A stretch of 64,000 bases of DNA, taken from positions 846,239-910,238 of the forward strand of contig NBAY01000011.1 of the NCBI GenBank assembly GCA_002794775.1. The letters run 5' to 3'. A model generated the notes under the pieces. That model worked only from the letters and a program-made list of their open reading frames with translations. It made no database searches and was not told the origin of the DNA. Within the stretch, counting starts at the first letter, position 1. Each line of letters opens with the position of its first letter. Origin of the DNA: Porodaedalea pini. Taxonomy: Eukaryota > Basidiomycota > Agaricomycetes > Hymenochaetales > Hymenochaetaceae. The position numbers and the translations under genes are program-made. This document shows positions 31,071 through 43,007 of the stretch, one piece after another.

Positions 31071-34000
31071 CCATCGGGGCGACTGACCAGGAAGAACAAG
31101 GGACTTTGAATCCGGACTCGTTAAAATATAACCAACCGTCTGTACAACACGTAGATGCGAACGACGTCGATGGTTTTCCGGAGTATGAAGTCCCCACCGG
31201 TGTGAAAAGAAGTGAAGGATACGAGCAGTTGTTCATGAGAGGAACTGGCGGACGCCAGCTGGACCTTCTCCTGAACGTCGGACACAGTGTGAAAGGTGAA
31301 GTGAGGGAGGTAGACGCTCACGCACTCGTGGACTCGGGATGTACAGGATCGTGCATCGACGTGAGGTTCGTCGAACGGTATGGGCTAGAGACGAAGCGGT
31401 ATATCCGACCCCTTGCAGTGCTCAATGCCGACGGCACGCACAACGAAGCTGGGTTGATCGAGGAATACGTTGACGTTGAACTCACGATCGGTCATCATAA
31501 GGAACAGATCGTCCTGGCAGTAACCTCATTGGCGTCCTCTAACATCTTCCTGGGGTACGACTGGCTTCGACGACACAATCCAGAGGTCAACTGGAAGACG
31601 GGGACACTCGACTTTACTCGCTGTCCAGGTGAATGCGTGGTAGAGAAGGACGATGAGGAAGGTATGCGGAGGGTGTGGAGAGCAGCAGAGGAGACGAGGA
31701 GGGTGAGAGAGGTGCGAATGGACAAGGAGTCCTGGCCCGCATACCTCAACGACTACGCCGACGTCTTTAGCGAAAAAGGCTTCGAAAAGCTACCGGAACA
31801 CCGACCGTGGGACCACGTCATCGACTTGAAGCCCGACTTCAAACCAAGTGACTGTAAAATCTACCCGCTCACGCCAACAGAGCAACAGTCACTCAAGGAC
31901 TTCCTCGATGAAAACTTGAAGTCGGGTCGCATTCGACGGTCGATATCGCCCATGGCGTCGCCCTTCTTCTTCATTAAGAAGGCCGACAAATCGCTACGCC
32001 CGATCCAGGATTACCGTAAGCTCAATGACGGTACGATCAAGAACAAGTATCCCCTCCCTCTCATTGACGAACTCGTCGACAAGGTCAAGAAAGCGAAGTA
32101 CATCACTAAGCTTGACCTTCGCTGGGGGTACTACAATATCCGGATCCGCGAGGGTGACGAATGGAAAGCAGCGTTTCGCACAAACATGGGCCTCTTCGAA
32201 CCGACGGTCATGTTCTTTGGTCTCTGCAACGCCCCGGCAACGTTCCAGGCTTTTGTCAATCACATCTTCAAGGAACTGATTTACGCTAACCTGATCATCG
32301 TATACCTCGACGACATATTGATCCTCTCGGAGACCATTGAGGAACATATAGACACGTCGAGGCGCGTCCTTCAGATCCTGCGAGAGAATGGCCTGTACCT
32401 GAAGCCGGAGAAGTGCGAATTTGACGCCAAGGTCGTCAAATACCTCGGCCACATCATCGGTAATGGCGAGATCAAGGCTGACCCAGCAAAGACGGAGGCG
32501 ATTGCGAACTGGCCGGTCCCACGAAACCTGAAACAGCTACAACAATTCCTCGGCATGGGTAATTGGCTACGACGGTTCATCAAGGACTACAGTAAGGTGG
32601 TCCATCCGCTGACGTCGTTAACGGGCAAGAAGGACTGGGTATGGGAGACCGAACAGCAGGAAGCGTTCGAGGAGCTGAGACGACGTCTCTGCTCACCTCC
32701 AGTCCTAGCCATCGCCAACGACGAGGGTCCTTTCCGCGTAGAAGCGGACTCGTCAAACTTTGCGCTCGGCGGTGTGTTGTTGCAAAAACAGGAAGGGAAG
32801 TGGAGGGTGATTGCCTATAGGTCAGAAGCGCTCCTACCCGCTGAACGAAACTACGAGATCTACGACAAGGAGATGCTCGCGATCGTTTCGGCGCTCAAGG
32901 AATGGCGACAATACCTCCTCGGCGCTCGCCACACGATCGAAATCTGGTCCGACCACGCTAACCTCACCTACTTCAGGTCAGCACAGAAACTGAGCTATCG
33001 ACAAGCTCGCTGGCGGACCGAACTCGAAGAATTCGACTTCCACCTCGAGCACAAGTCGGGGAAGACGATGGGCAAGGCGGACTTACTGTCGCGCAAAGCA
33101 GGCTATGATGAGGGAAAGGACGACAACGATGACGTCGTGTTCATCAAGGACAAATGGCTGAATCGTGGAGTGGTGAGGACGTCGCGTGAGGAAGTGTTGG
33201 AACGAGTGGGTGACGCGCAGAGGGCGCAGGACGAGTCGGAGAGACCGACGGGAATGGTGAAGGCCGACGGGTTGTGGCGGATGAAGGGAAAGGTGTACGT
33301 GCCGTCAACGATGAAGGAAGCGGTCTTACGGGAATGCCACGACTCGACCCTGGCAGGACATCCCGGATCGTCAAAGACGGTCGAACTGGTACGTCGAGAC
33401 TTCTGGTGGGCGTCGATGTTCTCCGATGTCCGAGCATACGTCCGAGGATGTGACCGCTGCCAACGAACGAAGGCTCTGAGGGCATCAAGGTCAAGGCCAC
33501 TTCATCCAAACGCGGTCCCTGAAGGTCCCTGGGAAATTGTCACGGTCGACCTCATCGGAGAACTCCCGGACTCCAAGGGGCACAACGCAATCTGCGTCTT
33601 CGTCGATAGGTTCTCGAAACAGATGCACGCGATTCCGACGACAACGAGGCTGTCAGCAGAAGGCATGGCCCAGCTGTACCGAGACCACGTCTTCCGCCTC
33701 CACGGCTTGCCGAGGAAGATCATCCATGACCGAGGCACGCAGTTCGACGCATCAATGATGAAGGAACTGTACAAACTCCTACACATCGAAGGCAACCCGT
33801 CGACGGCGTATCACCCACAGACAGATGGTCAGACAGAACGCGTTAACCAAGAACTCGAACAGTATCTTAGACTCTTCGTGAACCATCGCCAATCGGACTG
33901 GAAAGACTGGCTCCCCCTCGCAGAGTTTGCGTACAATAACCGCGAACATTCGGCGACGAAGATGTCCCCTTTCTACGCGAATACAGGACGTCACCCCTTG

Positions 34001-34696
34001 AGCTTTGACACGACACGAACCTCGTCTGCCAACATGTCGGCGGAAGAATTCGCGAAGCACATAAAGGAGACTCATCGTGTCGCGAAGGACAACCTGGTCA
34101 AAGCGGCAGACGACATGAAACGCTACCACGACCGGACGGCAGGAGCTTCGGTGGAGTACAAGGCTGGCGATAAGGTCTTCCTCGATGGACGAAATATCAG
34201 CACAGATTCACCCACGAAGAAACTCGCCGACAAATGGTACGGTCCCTTTGACATCGTCGACAAGGTAGGAGCGAGCGCGTACAAGCTCAAACTCCCGAAA
34301 CGATGGAAAAAGGTCCACCCTGTCTTCAACGAAACCCTGTTGAAACCCGCCGTCGAACCGTCCTTTGAAAGCCAGAAGCAACCGCCGCCGCCGCCGCCAG
34401 ACATCATCGACAACGAGGAAGAATACGAACTCGAGGAAGTCCTAGACTCACGTCTGCACCGAGGGAAACTACAGTACCTTGTCAAGTGGGTCGGCTACAA
34501 TGAACCTACTTGGCAACCTGAGACGGACTTCGGCGAAAACGCAAAGGAAGCGATCGCTGAGTTCTACCTCAAACATCCCGGTGCACCTCGGAAACTCGAC
34601 ATCCCTCGTCAACGACTCTGTCCGCTCTTCGTCGACACCGAACCGGACGACCGCGATCATGGTTGGTCGGGACGCCCAACCTTGAAGGGGGGGTAA
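31053..34696 (+). CDS. pol: Chromovirus B Pol (PR-RT-RH-IN-chromodomain)
   Basis: About 1214 codons in the -1 frame relative to gag. There is no ATG before about 31235, so a Gag-Pol fusion by frameshift is inferred. Domains: protease with DSG near 31331; reverse transcriptase with YLDDILIL near 32300; RNase H (EADSSNFALGG, near 32740); integrase zinc domain (33330-33490); DDE residues near 33547, 33727 and 33834; chromodomain (34420-34590, LQYLVKWVGYNEPTW). The stop TAA directly touches the 3' LTR, and the codons before it (AAG GGG GGG) form the polypurine tract. Confidence 0.93.
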
Positions 34697-35111
34697 TGTT
34701 AGAACCTGAACTTTCACCTTTTTTCCTTTATTTTCCCTTTTACCATTTCCTTTATTATATTCGTCCTTTTCATTATATTTACCCATCTTACACAATCATT
34801 CTAACACTACCTTCATTCGTTCCATTCCCACTCGTTATGTAATGTTAGGTAATATAGTCTCACGGTCGTCGCTATATAAGGTCTCAGGAATCGCATGAAC
34901 TCCTTGTTCTGCTTTTCCTCTTACCTCCGCGACGACCTAGGTGAGACTCGTCCCCCTTGTATTAGTTTAGACTTGTATTAATCCTCTTACCTCCGCGACG
35001 ACCTAGCCTGAGTAAGCGTGTCCCGAGTCTACGCTCGAGTATAGCACGTCCCAGACGACAGTCAGCCGAGGCCTGCCCAGTTCGAGTCGTCTCCCGGACT
35101 CCCGCCTAACA
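34697..35111 (+). repeat. Chromovirus B 3' LTR
   Basis: 415 bp, apparently identical to the 5' LTR along its full length by eye. Identity between LTRs is expected shortly after insertion because both are copied from one template. Confidence 0.95.
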
Positions 35112-37201
35112 ATTGCACATCGTGCGACTGAACGACATTTTGATGCAAGATGTCCCAAGTGATGGCAATTATTGCATTGGTTGATAGTGGGGCGGGCCTT
35201 CATTTCCTCGAGATGACGGATGACACTGAACACTGGAACAGAACAGTTATTGTGCAAAAAGAAATGATCAAAACAAAGGCAGTCGTTGTCTTTGAGAATG
35301 ACAGAGACATTACAGAAATCATGTTCGTTCAATCTCTCGATTGACAACATGAATCTGGGTGGGAACAAGAATTCTTTTCCCTCGAATTGGGGGAGCAAAG
35401 AAATTTCATCGTGAAGGTCCTTTTCTGAATAAAGGAGCTTGGTGTTTTTGTCGAACACTGGTACACCTGGAATTACCATTTTGAATTGCGGAGAAGGGGT
35501 AAATGCCTTTGCGCCATTGATATTGATAATTTGGTTGAGCTGATTAACGAGAGTACTGTATTGGGCGTCAAAATCTGAACAAATGTTAGTGAACGCGACG
35601 AGAAGATTGCTGTTAGAGGTATATTCGACATTAAGCACGACGAGATGCTTAAATAGGGGGTTACCCTTAAGCCCTGCACAAACTGAATTTTTAATGGAGA
35701 GAGGAAGAGGTCGAACCGCTAGATCACCTGGAAGGGCAAAATAGACACGTCGAATGTTACGGACGCAGGTGTTAACAGAACCGTTAGTTCAGTTAATAGG
35801 GATAGTTGATATTTCCCTGTCAGGGTTCTGCTCCATTACGCGTACTACCTTCGTGGGGGTCGTTTTCAGCTTTTTCTGAGCTGCTCGTGCGTATGTGACC
35901 GTGGTGAAGCCGTCAGGAACTGTGCCAGTTGATTCAACTGGGGGATAGTAAATTTTGGTTGGTGTTTCAGATCGCGGGGCGTTGTGAGCCGAATGAGCGT
36001 ATCCGTCGGGCGCGTATATGGTACCATCCAAAGTCATGCGATATCCTGACCCTGGAATGCGGGTCTTGGCAACGGCAGTGGCATATTCTGTCTTCCCATT
36101 CTTGGGAGTCTGGACGCGTTGCTTAATAACCGGAGGAGGAGGTGGGAACCTAGGATCATGAACGAAACGAACACCGACAGGGTCTTTGAGCGTTTTTCCT
36201 GTTTGATTATTAATAGTGTTAGAGGGCAAAACGGAAGGTTTGTTAGCAGAAGAGAAAGATAAAGATGCGGCCTGTTTTTCAAGTTTGTCAGTTTTTTCGA
36301 TAAGAGAAGAAACCATAGCTGTTAGAGAAGAAATAGAACAGTTCATAGAAGAAAGGTCATCGGCGATTTGGCGCTCGCGCAACATAGCTGCGGACTGAAA
36401 AACGTCCTCAAAAACATGCTTATTGTCCAGGGAATGAATGCGGTATGTGGATTGGAACGAGTTAAGAGCGTCGTTCGCCTCATTCGCTTGACTTGTCTCG
36501 TCATCTAACATGTTAGATTTGGTGATCCATGAAACGAGAGTGCTGCCAATATTGGCCAATGCCACGGCGGCGTGCGTGGGGTCTTCATACCAAGGGGTCT
36601 CTGACTTCCACATTGGTTGCGTGATCGAGGTTTGAATAGATGCAATCGATTCCTTCGTGAGGTCTCGGAAACTCTCGTTGACACGGGTAAGAACGACCGG
36701 GTCTTCTTGATCGATATCGATATCGCCCATCAGTTCGTCATCGACTTGAGGGGCCTGGCTAGCTGGTTTGTCCGAGACGTAGAGGTCGTCCTCCTCCATA
36801 TTCTCGTGAATTGTGTCGGGATGAGGGCGCGCCAAGTGTTCCTCCTCTGAATTGGAACACTTAAGAGAAGTTTGAGAAGTTTGAGATTCGACTTCTGGGG
36901 TAGGAGGCAAGTCGCCTTGTTTACGAAGCGCGGCGGCGTGTCTATCCGCATCGGTGTCGGGTGACCATGCTGCACGATTCCTGTCGACTAGAGCGCAGAC
37001 TTCGTCCTTGTGGTTGTAGGTCTTATCGCGACCACAAGTAAGACAGAGATTGGCTTGGCCTGTCGCACATTTACGACTATGCGACGGCAGTTCGTATTTG
37101 CATTCACCGCACTTAGTGGGGTCTTTAAGTGCGCCAAGAGACCGAAGCGACTTGGTTTTATGTAGAAACTGCGACGGTTTAACGTTGGAGGACGTATCCA
37201 T
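35112..37201 (-). pseudogene. LINE 1 ORF1 (gag-like), 5' part
   Basis: Nucleic-acid-binding ORF1 of the LINE. The frame is open from the ATG at 37201 to about 35789. After a TGA it continues in frame with LINE 2 homology down to the chromovirus B junction. The N terminus holds a Cys/His-rich motif (CGECKYELPSHSRKC, then CLTCG). The middle has a coiled-coil-like stretch and a conserved block (KQRVQTPKNGKTEYA). The C-terminal part has a CCHC knuckle (CNNCHHLGHLASKC). Two further knuckles lie on the far side of the B insertion at 28866-28720. The TGA and the insertion make it a pseudogene. Confidence 0.8.
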
Positions 37202-38615
37202 CGCGAAGAGAGCAGAGTATGTTGCAAGCGAGCTTTCCCACGGTTAGATGATGGGAGTAGAAGACAAGTGAATCACTGCCTCAGTGCCTGGACAACAAGT
37301 CATTAATATTTGCTACTATATTCATACTCCACGAAAACGAAGGTTGTAGATAAAACACATGCTCAGTTGCTCCTTTACATTTTGCGAAGCCTCAGTGACA
37401 TGAACCAAGTCATGGAATGATTCATACTATCATAGTTCGAATTTCTCCGTATTCGGGTGTCTCTGAGATGGCAGCGCAACGACGCAAAGACCGTGAATTT
37501 ATGGTGAGTGACTGCACACTGAGAACATCGGACTTTCATGACTGAAAGCCGACTTACTGGACAAACGCGCATAGCTATGCAAATAGGTGGACACGAAAAG
37601 TTAGGCATAGACAATCAAAATCCAGACCAGGACGCTGGGGTTCCGATTTCTGTATCCAATTCTGCCGAAACTAGGTAAATAGCAAAGTGTCTCTGGATGA
37701 GCCGCTTCAACTGGTGAGTCTATCAGCCTTGTTTATCACTCTCGCTTACACAAGACCAACACTCGGGTTGGACACATTTTGCACTGCATTCGTCTGGATA
37801 TATCAGCGATTTATTGACTTGCAAGTCTGGAACAAGAAAGTATCACGCCGGACTCGGAGGAACCTACCTCGGAGTTATATTCACCCTTTATGATCATGGC
37901 GCCAGCCCCCACGGAGCGCGCTGTGTACAAACTCCACCGAACCCATCTGGGAGGCGATCAGACTGTCTGGCATTTCGTGTGATTATGACTTGCTCCCTTA
38001 GGCTCAGACCCGCTTTGTGGTATGTATGTTTCAGTAAAACAAAATTTCACAGTGCGGGTGAGAGAAGCAAGAGTATTGGAATGTAAAGGCGGTCTCTATT
38101 CTTTCTGTCAACTTTTTTTACTGACTCCTATACTTCCCTTCGCGAACAAAATGCGAATCATGATCTGGATCTTTGATGCGTCAATGGGGGATAGAGCGTG
38201 GCCTATTTTTCTTTTTGCCGTATTCGTCTGTGGATAACTGATCATGCCAGGAAGACTGTGCCAGGCCCGAGCGAGTTAGGATGCTATCGTCTTCTTCCCC
38301 ATAAGAATCAACTTCCGTCAGGCCGGCACAAGGTATCCTGTTCATTACCATCATCACAGGCTTGTCTTCCGACCTCAAACAATACTCAGCTACTCACAGT
38401 GACTCGAACAAGATCAGACGGGGCATCAAGATTCTATACACAGCTATCCATTTTTTGCAACTTGACTCTCATACTCATGGTACACGCCGATGATTGAACA
38501 CCGGGAGATCAGCTATAATTATCTCCTGCTCGTTATTATCCTCGGCCCTGTTGCCCTTTCGTAGCGATGCTCTCAAGCCCCTTCTTGTCCGTTCTACATG
38601 CTCACTCCGAACGAG
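37202..38615. other. Region between LINE 1 and the cupredoxin gene
   Basis: About 1.4 kb. The first tens of bases probably belong to the LINE 5' UTR. The rest holds only short frames without recognisable domains and must include the promoter of the cupredoxin gene. I see nothing else. Confidence 0.4.
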
Positions 38616-40200
38616 ATGCAGTTTGCAAGGGTTTTTTTCTTGCTAGTCGTTCTCACAACATATGCCTCTAGTCAAGCATTTCATACTGTAAGCCTTCTTT
38701 ATGCCACATATTCCAAAGAATTTTACTCACGATCGTGTCTTTGCAGGTCACAGTCGGTGTTAAAGGAAGTTTTTACGACCCTCCAACAACAAATGCTCTA
38801 GAAGGCGACATTATCACCTTTGTTTTCGGAGGAGTGTGCGTTGTATTGTTTTATCGGAGCAAATCCCCTAACTTATTATAATCGTTACGAAAGGATACAC
38901 GGGGTTACCCAGTCATCGTTCGCGCAGCCCTGCTCTCCTCTTTCAGGTGGCTTCAGTAGCGGACTTCTGGGGACGAACGGGAGTACCACCATAGCGGCGC
39001 CGACTTGGGATCTCGTAATCTCGAATGCCTCAGAACGTAAGCAAACTCCATCATACCTCCCTCTTACTGCAATCCGAACCTTTCCTTTCAAGCGATATGG
39101 TTTTTCTGCCAAGCCACACAACCAGAATCTCATTGTGCTGCTGGGATGGTTGGGTGAGTTAAAATCTAATTTCAACGTCTTCGACACGGTCACTAAATAA
39201 GCCTCCTAGAGCAATAAATGCACCTGTAGATATGTTTACTCAATTTCAATCATCTGCCAAGGCTGTCACCGGAACTCCTGCTGTGCGTGTATTGAGTAAC
39301 TCTATGGACGCTTTTCATAACTGACCGACCATATAGCCGACACCGACGGTGATCTTATCTGGCATCGGTGCATTTGCCACCGCAACTCCGACGACAATTT
39401 CACTTTCGAGTCCGTCCGCATCAGCTACTGAAACATCTAGTAAGAAGAGCTTTCCCGTCGGCGCGGTTGCTGGAGGCGCAACAGGGGGAGGCATTGCTGT
39501 GGTGATAATTATTGTCCTCCTTGTCCTCCTTCGCCGACAAAAGAAGAAACAGGTGCTTGAAGGACGTCCACATGCCACGGAGAAAGAAAAGCAGTCACCA
39601 TCTACTCCGCGTTTCAAACGCGAGATCTCAGAGTCTGCTACTGGCTCAGATATGTCTGAGTCTGACTCAGGCAGACTCAATGCACGAGTGCGCCGCCAGC
39701 CGAGCTCCAGCGGGTTATCTTCCAACTTGGAGAACTTCGATAGGGGGTCACCGATGCCGTCCTCCAACGCAAACACCGATGCCGTCCTTCTCAAAAACCT
39801 CGGAAATCGCAATCATGGGGACGATCAGAACCGCTCTATCCAGAATAGATACGCCAACTCGCAGCGTGCTTCGAATCCAATCACCATGGCCGATGAATTC
39901 AACTTGTCGCCGACTCCGCATCCTTATGCGCAGGCCCAATATACCCAACAGACTGCATCTCATCCGACCGAAATAGCACATCGCAGCGCGGCTAATGTTC
40001 ACGAGATTGCGAAAGAAGTCGCTGCACTTATTGGATCGGGACATCCCATGCCTCCAGGGCTCTACGGACGTCCTACGGCTGATCCTAGCTTGCCTTACAA
40101 CCACACACCCCGTCAGCTCCCAACTCCAAGACAATTCTTACGAGCGGAGCCTCTGACAGAAGAACCCGAGTCGCCGGGTCTGCCGCGATATGAACGTTGA
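38616..40200 (+). CDS. Secreted cupredoxin-like serine-rich protein with one membrane helix
   Basis: Six exons in consistent phase: 38616-38687, 38747-38835, 38894-39036, 39093-39153, 39210-39282, 39337-40200; 433 aa. The start at 38616 gives a clean signal peptide (MQFARVFFLLVVLTTYASS); an in-frame ATG at 38598 is less likely. Residues about 25-130 are a cupredoxin fold with a plausible type 1 copper set: His in IHGVTQSSF, then Cys, His and Met in FFCQATQPESHCAAGM. A Ser/Thr-rich stalk, a Gly/Ala/Val/Ile membrane helix and an Arg/Lys stop-transfer follow, then a long polar cytosolic tail. Related extracellular serine-rich proteins act at the fungal cell surface; the function is unproven. Confidence 0.85.
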
Positions 40201-40665
40201 TGGTCTTTTCCCTCCTCTCTACACTTCATATTTATCCTTAGGGTAGTATTATGGCGTCCGCGTTATTTACATTTGTTGATGTGTTATATATACTTATTTG
40301 CTAAAGTCAAGCTGGTCCCTCCATTAACTTACTCATATTTTATAGCTTGTCATGAGCCTGCATTCTACGGCATGCACTGATAGCAAATTTCTCAGCCTTT
40401 TTTATGTCCATAAGGGAGCTGTGACTCAGTGTGAGCGGCAGTCGATCTCAGGAACCAACCGACCTGAGGCCATTAATAAGTCTGTGAATTGGTCGGTTGG
40501 ATTCCCGGACTCGCGGCAGAATTCAAAGATGCAGGGCAAAATAAAGATTATCAATACATATTGAAGTACGCTTAGATGAAATACCAAAAAAGCTGGTCTA
40601 AATCGCAATAAAAATAAAATATAGCGCATCCATGTCGCGGTATAAGAACATATCAACTGCTGGGC
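40201..40665. other. Convergent intergenic region
   Basis: About 465 bp between the stops of the cupredoxin gene and the GH16 gene. AT-rich 3' UTR sequence only. Confidence 0.5.
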
Positions 40666-41914
40666 TCATGAGGTATAGACGCGAACGGCGTTCACTTCCC
40701 AGTACGCATCCTGGAACTTGTCTGGGTTATTATTGACGACTGCAAAGAGATGCATCAGCTAAGGACGCTCAACAGAGAGATACATTGACACTTACAGTCC
40801 TCGCATGTGCCGCCGCATGAAAAGGCACTGCCAGCCCAGTCTCCCTGCATAGATTTCAGTGTAAGTTAATCACAGCCGAGGTGCGAGCCAGCTCAAGGTA
40901 CATACACAAAATGTGAGGTCAAAGACAATATTGTGGGCGTCGAAATGCTGGGCCCAGTTACAAGTGTCGGTAGGGAACAGCGCCTCAGGCTCGCCCCAGC
41001 TATCATTCGGGTTGACCGAGTTTGCGCCGGATTTAATTTCACTAGGCACGGTCGCATCATTACGCGGCCAGAAGTAGACAGCGGCTCCATCTTGGTTTGT
41101 ACGTTTCAGGACGAACCAACCTCCCTGGACACTATTCAGGGCGCTGCCATATGAGTTTGGCTTCGAGAACGAGTTTCCGCAGCCCGTGTTGCTTCCTGAC
41201 GTCGCATCGCAGTTCAGCGAGGTTGGCTTTCTGAAAGTCAATGTCAGACAAATGAGCGTAAATGGAAAACGGCCGAGTTTACCCAGTTTGTTTCCTTGAT
41301 GGCGGCATCGTACATCCTCCTGACGTGTGCAGCGAAGCCAAGTTCTGTGTTCCTGTGTTTACACCCTAGTGCGAGACTAGAGTCAGAATCCGCGTACAAC
41401 AAGGCTAATGAAAGAGAATGAGAGGCCTCCTACCTCAAGGATATCAATCTCTCCTCCGTATGGCCACTTCCCTGCAGTGACTGTCCAGAAAGCTGGCCAG
41501 GTTGCACAACCCTCTGGCATATGCGCGACATCGAGCACGATCACAGCATCCGTATACGTGTTGTGGCTTGTGATCCTTACAGAGTCGCGTCCACGCGCCG
41601 TTCCGGCGACTGTCGTCGTAGAGTCTGCGCGCATTACGAACGTATGATCCGTTGCTTTAAAAATCAGGATTCAGTGGAGGTATTTTAATCGGAAAGGCGG
41701 CAAGCCAACGCTAACCATATGACAAATTCTTGGATTGAGCGGTCTGTTGGTCAACGTAGTTCACGCGGCCATGCGTCGGGTCATCGAACGTCTCCCAATT
41801 GAAGCCCGAGAAGAAGTCCTTCCCGACGAAGTTGTCTTTCAGATTAAACTGTCCCAGCACAGAGGGCGCAAGGAAAGGCAGGAGGAAAAGGAAGCTGGGG
41901 GAAGAAGCAAGCAT
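40666..41914 (-). CDS. Secreted GH16-family beta-glucanase (laminarinase type)
   Basis: Predicted endo-1,3(4)-beta-glucanase acting on cell-wall or plant glucans. Start ATG at 41914 with a signal peptide (MLASSPSFLFLLPFLAPSVLG). The first exon ends at 41716. Splicing joins segments with RADSTTT, WPAFWTVTAGKWPYGGEIDILEG, SLNCDATSG, NPNDSWGEPEALFP, FCGDWAGSAFSCGG and a last exon (FQDAYWEVNAVRVYTS) to the stop at 40666. EIDILE supplies the E-x-D-x-x-E catalytic signature: nucleophile Glu, assisting Asp, acid/base Glu. Several Cys residues fit an extracellular enzyme. No membrane anchor or carbohydrate-binding module is visible. Confidence 0.9.
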
Positions 41915-43007
41915 ATCTACAAAGTAGGGTGGGTTGTCGGCGGCCTGAAGTTGTCAGTACTGATGTACTTTTACTCTGGTATAGAAGGCGGTCCCTAAGA
42001 GGTCGCCAGTTGAGACTCATGAGGAATCGCGCTGAAGGCAAAGGGCCGAGAAATAGCAAGTATGTGAGGTCAATAGAGAATCTCGGATGAAAATTGGCAA
42101 CACGAGCGCAAACGCAATATACGACCACATTCTGAGCGACGGACGTCGTGAGTCCGAAGGCATATTTGCTCTGAAGTACGCCATAAGTGGAGGACAGCAA
42201 GCAAAGGCAAGCAAAGACAACAGACGGAGTGCGCGAGCTGCCAGATTATGTATAGCGTGTACGGGCGGACCTGCTGGACATTGCACACAAAGGCATACCG
42301 TAATCCTAGAATGCTAAGTCCATCTCAGCTCAGCCGAGCTTCCTCCGGCGCGGGATACCAACAAGAATACCTGAAACTCAGGAGTGCAGGCCGGGTAGGA
42401 TCCGTTGAGAAGGCGATCTCAAGAACTCAAATTTTCACTAGACACGGATAGGTTCTGGTTCAACCTTCTCCACGAGTTACTTCTGGAAATACTACGAGTG
42501 TAATCTTTTCCTTGCACACGAGCAAAAGGGAAAAGCATACGTGAACTGAGAGGGGAAGAAGCTTTGTGCACGCGTTTGCTCACCTCATATGCGAGGTGAT
42601 CTCAAGGAGTCCTCGGTCTTATACCGATCTGCCCGGGCCCTGCTCCGAGCCTCCTATCTGAGCCGCAAAGTCGACCCGAATATATATGGGCGTCGAGTCA
42701 TCGCCGAGGTGAAATTATTTGCGTCCTCGCCGAGCTTGTGCGTGATTGGACAGGGAGATGCGAAACTCTCGAAGACGCGCACAAGTCTCTCACGCTCGCC
42801 ATACAATGTAGCAGCCCTCTCAGCAAAGACGTCCAGCATGCACACAAAGACATAGCCTGGGATGCAACCGTTCAAAGAAGATGCTCTGTTTCAATAATAC
42901 AATTAGTCGTGAGATAGTTCATGAAAGAGAGGGGCTAGGCAAACAACGAGAACGCAGGTCTGCAGAAATACATAGCACACATCGCATAAACTTCCAACTC
43001 GTTTGCT
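41915..43007. other. Intergenic region upstream of GH16
   Basis: About 1.1 kb between the GH16 start and the RAD23 stop. It should hold the GH16 promoter. Short frames in it (42017-42317, 42589-42875) show no recognisable protein. Confidence 0.45.

Larger units (their letters stand above)
28867..35111 (+). mobile_element. Ty3/Gypsy chromovirus B, intact and young, TSD ATTGC
   Basis: 6245-bp element on the plus strand in LINE 1 ORF1. The 415-bp LTRs (28867-29281 and 34697-35111) appear identical by eye. ATTGC repeats on both sides (28862-28866, 35112-35116). gag and pol are fully open, with all catalytic motifs. This is the best candidate in the window for a recently active element. Confidence 0.96.
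17297..37201 (-). mobile_element. LINE copy 1 (Tad1-like non-LTR retrotransposon), split by nested insertions
   Basis: Minus-strand LINE whose parts, read 5' to 3', are ORF1 (37201-35112 then 28866 to about 28691) and ORF2 (28690-28434, 27054-25107, 18789-17339). Removing the three insertions rejoins the frames in the order ORF1 with CCHC knuckles, endonuclease, reverse transcriptase and RNase H. That is the Tad1 arrangement. The sense strand is strongly pyrimidine-rich, unlike the host genes. The 3' end is placed near 17297 by comparison with LINE copy 2; the 5' end may lie slightly upstream of 37201. Premature stops (for example TGA where copy 2 has CGG, near 35787) mark it as inactive. Confidence 0.85.

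Noticed and set aside
35003..35638. Minus-strand open frame of 211 codons
   Set aside because: It is a chance fusion of LINE ORF1 with the antisense of the chromovirus B 3' LTR across the insertion junction. It is not a gene.
37687..38237. Three short overlapping plus-strand frames between LINE 1 and the cupredoxin gene
   Set aside because: No domain, no signal peptide pattern, no consistent splicing, and overlapping frames with random composition.
39315..39812. Minus-strand 165-aa frame opposite the cupredoxin last exon
   Set aside because: Antisense shadow of the Ser-rich tail; the plus strand has signal peptide, copper motifs and phased introns.
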